Source: an uncultured Moraxella sp. (GTDB lineage Bacteria > Pseudomonadota > Gammaproteobacteria > Pseudomonadales > Moraxellaceae). From it: a stretch of 8,547 nt of DNA. Of this stretch, positions 7,034-8,547 are shown piece by piece; position 1 is the stretch's first letter; each line of letters starts with the position of its first letter. The DNA is taken from contig CALAPG010000274.1 of NCBI GenBank assembly GCA_937889485.1, positions 1 to 8,547 on the forward strand. Reading direction: 5' to 3'. A program made the translations under genes and the position numbers. Under the pieces are notes generated by a model. The model was not told the origin of the DNA. It made no database searches and worked only from the letters and a program-made list of their open reading frames with translations.

Positions 7034-7050
7034 GATAGATAGATAGATAG
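7034..7050 (+). repeat. GATA tetranucleotide tandem repeat (4 units)
   Basis: Four perfect GATA copies plus a G, followed by a looser TACATACATAAA run. It lies in the 239-bp non-coding gap between tnpA and tpiA, just outside the likely IS end and about 70-90 bp upstream of the tpiA promoter candidates. The copy number is low. Confidence 0.8.
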
Positions 7051-7121
7051 GTACATACATAAATATCATCTTTCAAATCAGTCACTTGCAAAAATAGGTT
7101 TAGCCAAATCGCCGAATACTT

Positions 7122-7149
7122 TATAATTCTTCTTTTAATGCCCTATAAT
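7122..7149 (+). promoter_or_regulatory. Candidate tpiA promoter region with two TATAAT boxes
   Basis: Two perfect TATAAT hexamers (7122-7127 and 7144-7149) lie 57 and 35 bp before the tpiA start. Neither has a strong -35: TTTAGC (7099-7104) is the best for the first, and only TTATAA for the second. At least one is likely to serve tpiA, since the insertion element separates it from any older upstream promoter. Confidence 0.4.
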
Positions 7150-7184
7150 CCCCTATTTCATATCTAAACACGGACAGGAACACT

Positions 7185-7997
7185 ATGCAAATGCTTGATC
7201 GTTCGCCAAACTGGCAAAACCCTTGGATCGTGGCAAATTGGAAAATGAACCCAGCATCACGCTCAGACGTCATAGCGCTGCTCGATCAACTCGCCAACCA
7301 ATGGAGTGTCACCAACCGTCTATCGCACTGTAACGTGGTGTTAGCACCTAGCATGCTTCATATTGACACCGTCAATCAACTACGCCACCAGCATGCGCTC
7401 CCCGTTGCCCTTGCCGCGCAAAACCTATGTGCCCAAAGTGCTGACAAAGGTGCCTTCACGGGTGAAATATCTGCCGCACAACTAGCAGACAGCCAAGTGA
7501 ACTACGTAATTATCGGTCACTCAGAACGCCGCCAATACTTTGGCGAAGATGATACCTGCTTGATTGCCAAAATTCGTTGTGCACTTTCGCAAAATCTTAC
7601 CGTTATCTTATGTATTGGTGAAACACAGCAGCAATATGAAGCAGGTCAGACCCATTCGGTCATCAGCGAGCAGCTGACTGTTCTTCAAACCTTGGTAGAA
7701 ACGGGCGAACTTAACCAATCACGCTTTATTATTGCCTATGAACCCGTCTGGGCAATTGGCACAGGCAAAGTTCCCACGCCTGCAGAGGTTGAAAATGTAC
7801 ACACCTTTATTCAATCGCAGCTTACAAACATTCACCACACCTTACACCATACGCCAATCTTATATGGCGGCAGCGTAAAAGCAGACAATGCAAAAGACAT
7901 TGCCCAATGCCCAACCGTCTCAGGGGTTTTGGTCGGTGGTGCCGCTTTAGATGCCTCAAGTTTTACACAAATTATTCAAGCTTTTGCAAAAAAGTAA
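7185..7997 (+). CDS. tpiA: Triose-phosphate isomerase TpiA
   Basis: Interconverts dihydroxyacetone phosphate and glyceraldehyde 3-phosphate in glycolysis and gluconeogenesis, as a cytoplasmic TIM-barrel dimer. The protein has 270 residues, slightly long because of a 10-residue N-terminal lead. The substrate-binding Asn19 and Lys20 are in ANWKMN, the electrophile His112 in GHSERRQYF, and the catalytic base Glu186 in AYEPVWAIGTG. The mobile loop is GTGKVPTP (192-199), and the phosphate-binding glycines are in YGGSV (227-231) and VGGAAL (250-255). All key residues are present. The ATG at 7185 has AGGAA about 6 nt upstream; Met3 would be an alternative start but sits too far from that site. It is followed by secG and tRNA-Leu on the same strand, a conserved order in gammaproteobacteria. 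Confidence 0.98.
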   Translation: MQMLDRSPNWQNPWIVANWKMNPASRSDVIALLDQLANQWSVTNRLSHCNVVLAPSMLHIDTVNQLRHQHALPVALAAQNLCAQSADKGAFTGEISAAQLADSQVNYVIIGHSERRQYFGEDDTCLIAKIRCALSQNLTVILCIGETQQQYEAGQTHSVISEQLTVLQTLVETGELNQSRFIIAYEPVWAIGTGKVPTPAEVENVHTFIQSQLTNIHHTLHHTPILYGGSVKADNAKDIAQCPTVSGVLVGGAALDASSFTQIIQAFAKK

Positions 7998-8057
7998 GTT
8001 AAACTTAGCCATTTTTAGCCAGTTTTTTGGTCACTTTTATCAACAGCTTAACAGCAC

Positions 8058-8088
8058 TGGCATGAATGACCCAATAATTTTCATGCTA
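8058..8088 (+). repeat. Inverted repeat in the tpiA-secG gap
   Basis: GCATGAA (8060-8066) pairs with TTCATGC (8080-8086), and the stem extends by a G-T and a T-A pair to about nine base pairs around a 13-nt loop. No T-run follows, so it is not a standard intrinsic terminator. In the mRNA it could be a processing or stability element between tpiA and secG. The remaining 126-bp gap shows no other clear signal. Confidence 0.45.
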
Positions 8089-8123
8089 ACCATCACCACA
8101 CGGATAAATTTTTTGAGATAGCT

Positions 8124-8423
8124 ATGTATACAACCATTTTAGTGATTCATATTATCGTGGCAATTTCCATGATTGGTCTTATTTTAATCCAGCATGGCAA
8201 GGGCGCAGATGCAGGTGCTTCTTTTGGGGGCGGTGGCTCTGCTACGGTCTTTGGCGCCTCAGGCTCAGCAAACTTTTTGACCCGCCTCACCGCGGTACTG
8301 ACTGCCGTTTTTTTTGTGACCAGCATGACCCTCGCTATATTTGCGCGCCAGCAATCTGCCGATAGTCGCACCTTGGACACAAGCTTGGTAACGGCGCCTG
8401 CCGCCCCTGCATCCACAAAATAA
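8124..8423 (+). CDS. secG: Sec translocon subunit SecG
   Basis: Small inner-membrane partner of SecY and SecE that helps SecA-driven protein export. The 99 residues show the family's plan. A first membrane helix lies at about 3-22. A glycine-rich cytoplasmic loop follows with the conserved IQHGKGADAGASFGGG (22-37) and GSANFLTRLT (47-56). A second helix lies at about 54-74, and the polar tail ends in an Ala/Pro-rich stretch. The ATG at 8124 has only a weak GAGA upstream. The gene ends in tandem stops TAATAA. It lies between tpiA and tRNA-Leu(GAG), its usual place in this group. Confidence 0.96.
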   Translation: MYTTILVIHIIVAISMIGLILIQHGKGADAGASFGGGGSATVFGASGSANFLTRLTAVLTAVFFVTSMTLAIFARQQSADSRTLDTSLVTAPAAPASTK

Positions 8424-8432
8424 TAATTTTTC

Positions 8433-8461
8433 TTGCTTCTTCAAAATTTTTGGCGTAGAAT
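8433..8461 (+). promoter_or_regulatory. Sigma-70-type promoter of tRNA-Leu
   Basis: TTGCTT (8433-8438), a 17-bp spacer and TAGAAT (8456-8461) lie 32 bp before the mature tRNA 5' end. The predicted start is near 8468, giving a short leader to be trimmed by RNase P. The promoter begins 10 bp after the secG stop and may also serve the rimP-nusA-infB genes that usually follow. Confidence 0.6.
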
Positions 8462-8493
8462 ACAGCCTCTGTTCTAGAGAACACGTCAATTTT

Positions 8494-8547
8494 GCGATTG
8501 TGGTGGAATTGGTAGACACGCTATCTTGAGGGGGTAGTGCTTCACGG
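8494..8547 (+). tRNA. tRNA-Leu (anticodon GAG), 3' truncated by the window
   Basis: The sequence begins with a 5' acceptor strand GCGATTG, then the D arm with GGTGGAATTGGTAGACAC. The anticodon stem CTATC/GGTAG (one T-G pair) encloses the loop TTGAGGG, which places GAG at positions 34-36. It then enters the long variable arm expected of a class II leucine tRNA (TGCTTCACGG). It strongly resembles E. coli leuU as I remember it. The T arm and 3' acceptor strand lie beyond the window end. Confidence 0.93.

Overview
The window is chromosomal DNA of a gammaproteobacterium, most likely of the family Moraxellaceae (Moraxella, Psychrobacter or a close relative). Three things point there: moderate-to-low GC content, the order pilB-pilC-pilD-coaE, and the order tpiA-secG-tRNA-Leu(GAG), which in this group usually continues into rimP-nusA-infB. 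The genus is inferred from gene order and protein similarity as I remember them, not from a search.

Layout. Bases 1-1346 (+) hold nadV, a nicotinamide phosphoribosyltransferase whose first ~20 codons lie before the window. It converges on a leftward (-) block: pilB (5890-4172), pilC (4116-2893), pilD (2887-2015) and coaE (1974-1366). PilB powers type IV pilus assembly, PilC is its inner-membrane platform, and PilD cleaves and methylates prepilins. CoaE finishes coenzyme A synthesis and appears to be co-transcribed at the end of the pil operon. No pilin gene is in view.

About 5980-7020 is a decayed IS200/IS605-type insertion sequence between the pil operon and tpiA. On + lies a full-length tnpA (6535-6945) with a good promoter, but the first histidine of its HUH metal-binding motif is a tyrosine. 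On - lies a broken tnpB (6434-6014). An N-terminal piece carries frameshifts, one of them explained by a 14-bp tandem duplication. A short C-terminal piece follows, and the RuvC nuclease middle is missing. The tnpB side ends just upstream of the likely pilB promoter. An imperfect hairpin near 6996-7015 marks the tnpA side, followed by a short GATA repeat.

Bases 7185-8547 (+) are housekeeping: tpiA (triose-phosphate isomerase), secG (Sec translocon subunit) and the first 54 nt of tRNA-Leu(GAG), which has its own strong promoter. I see no new defence or metabolic system. The unusual content is the eroded IS605-type element beside the pilus operon.
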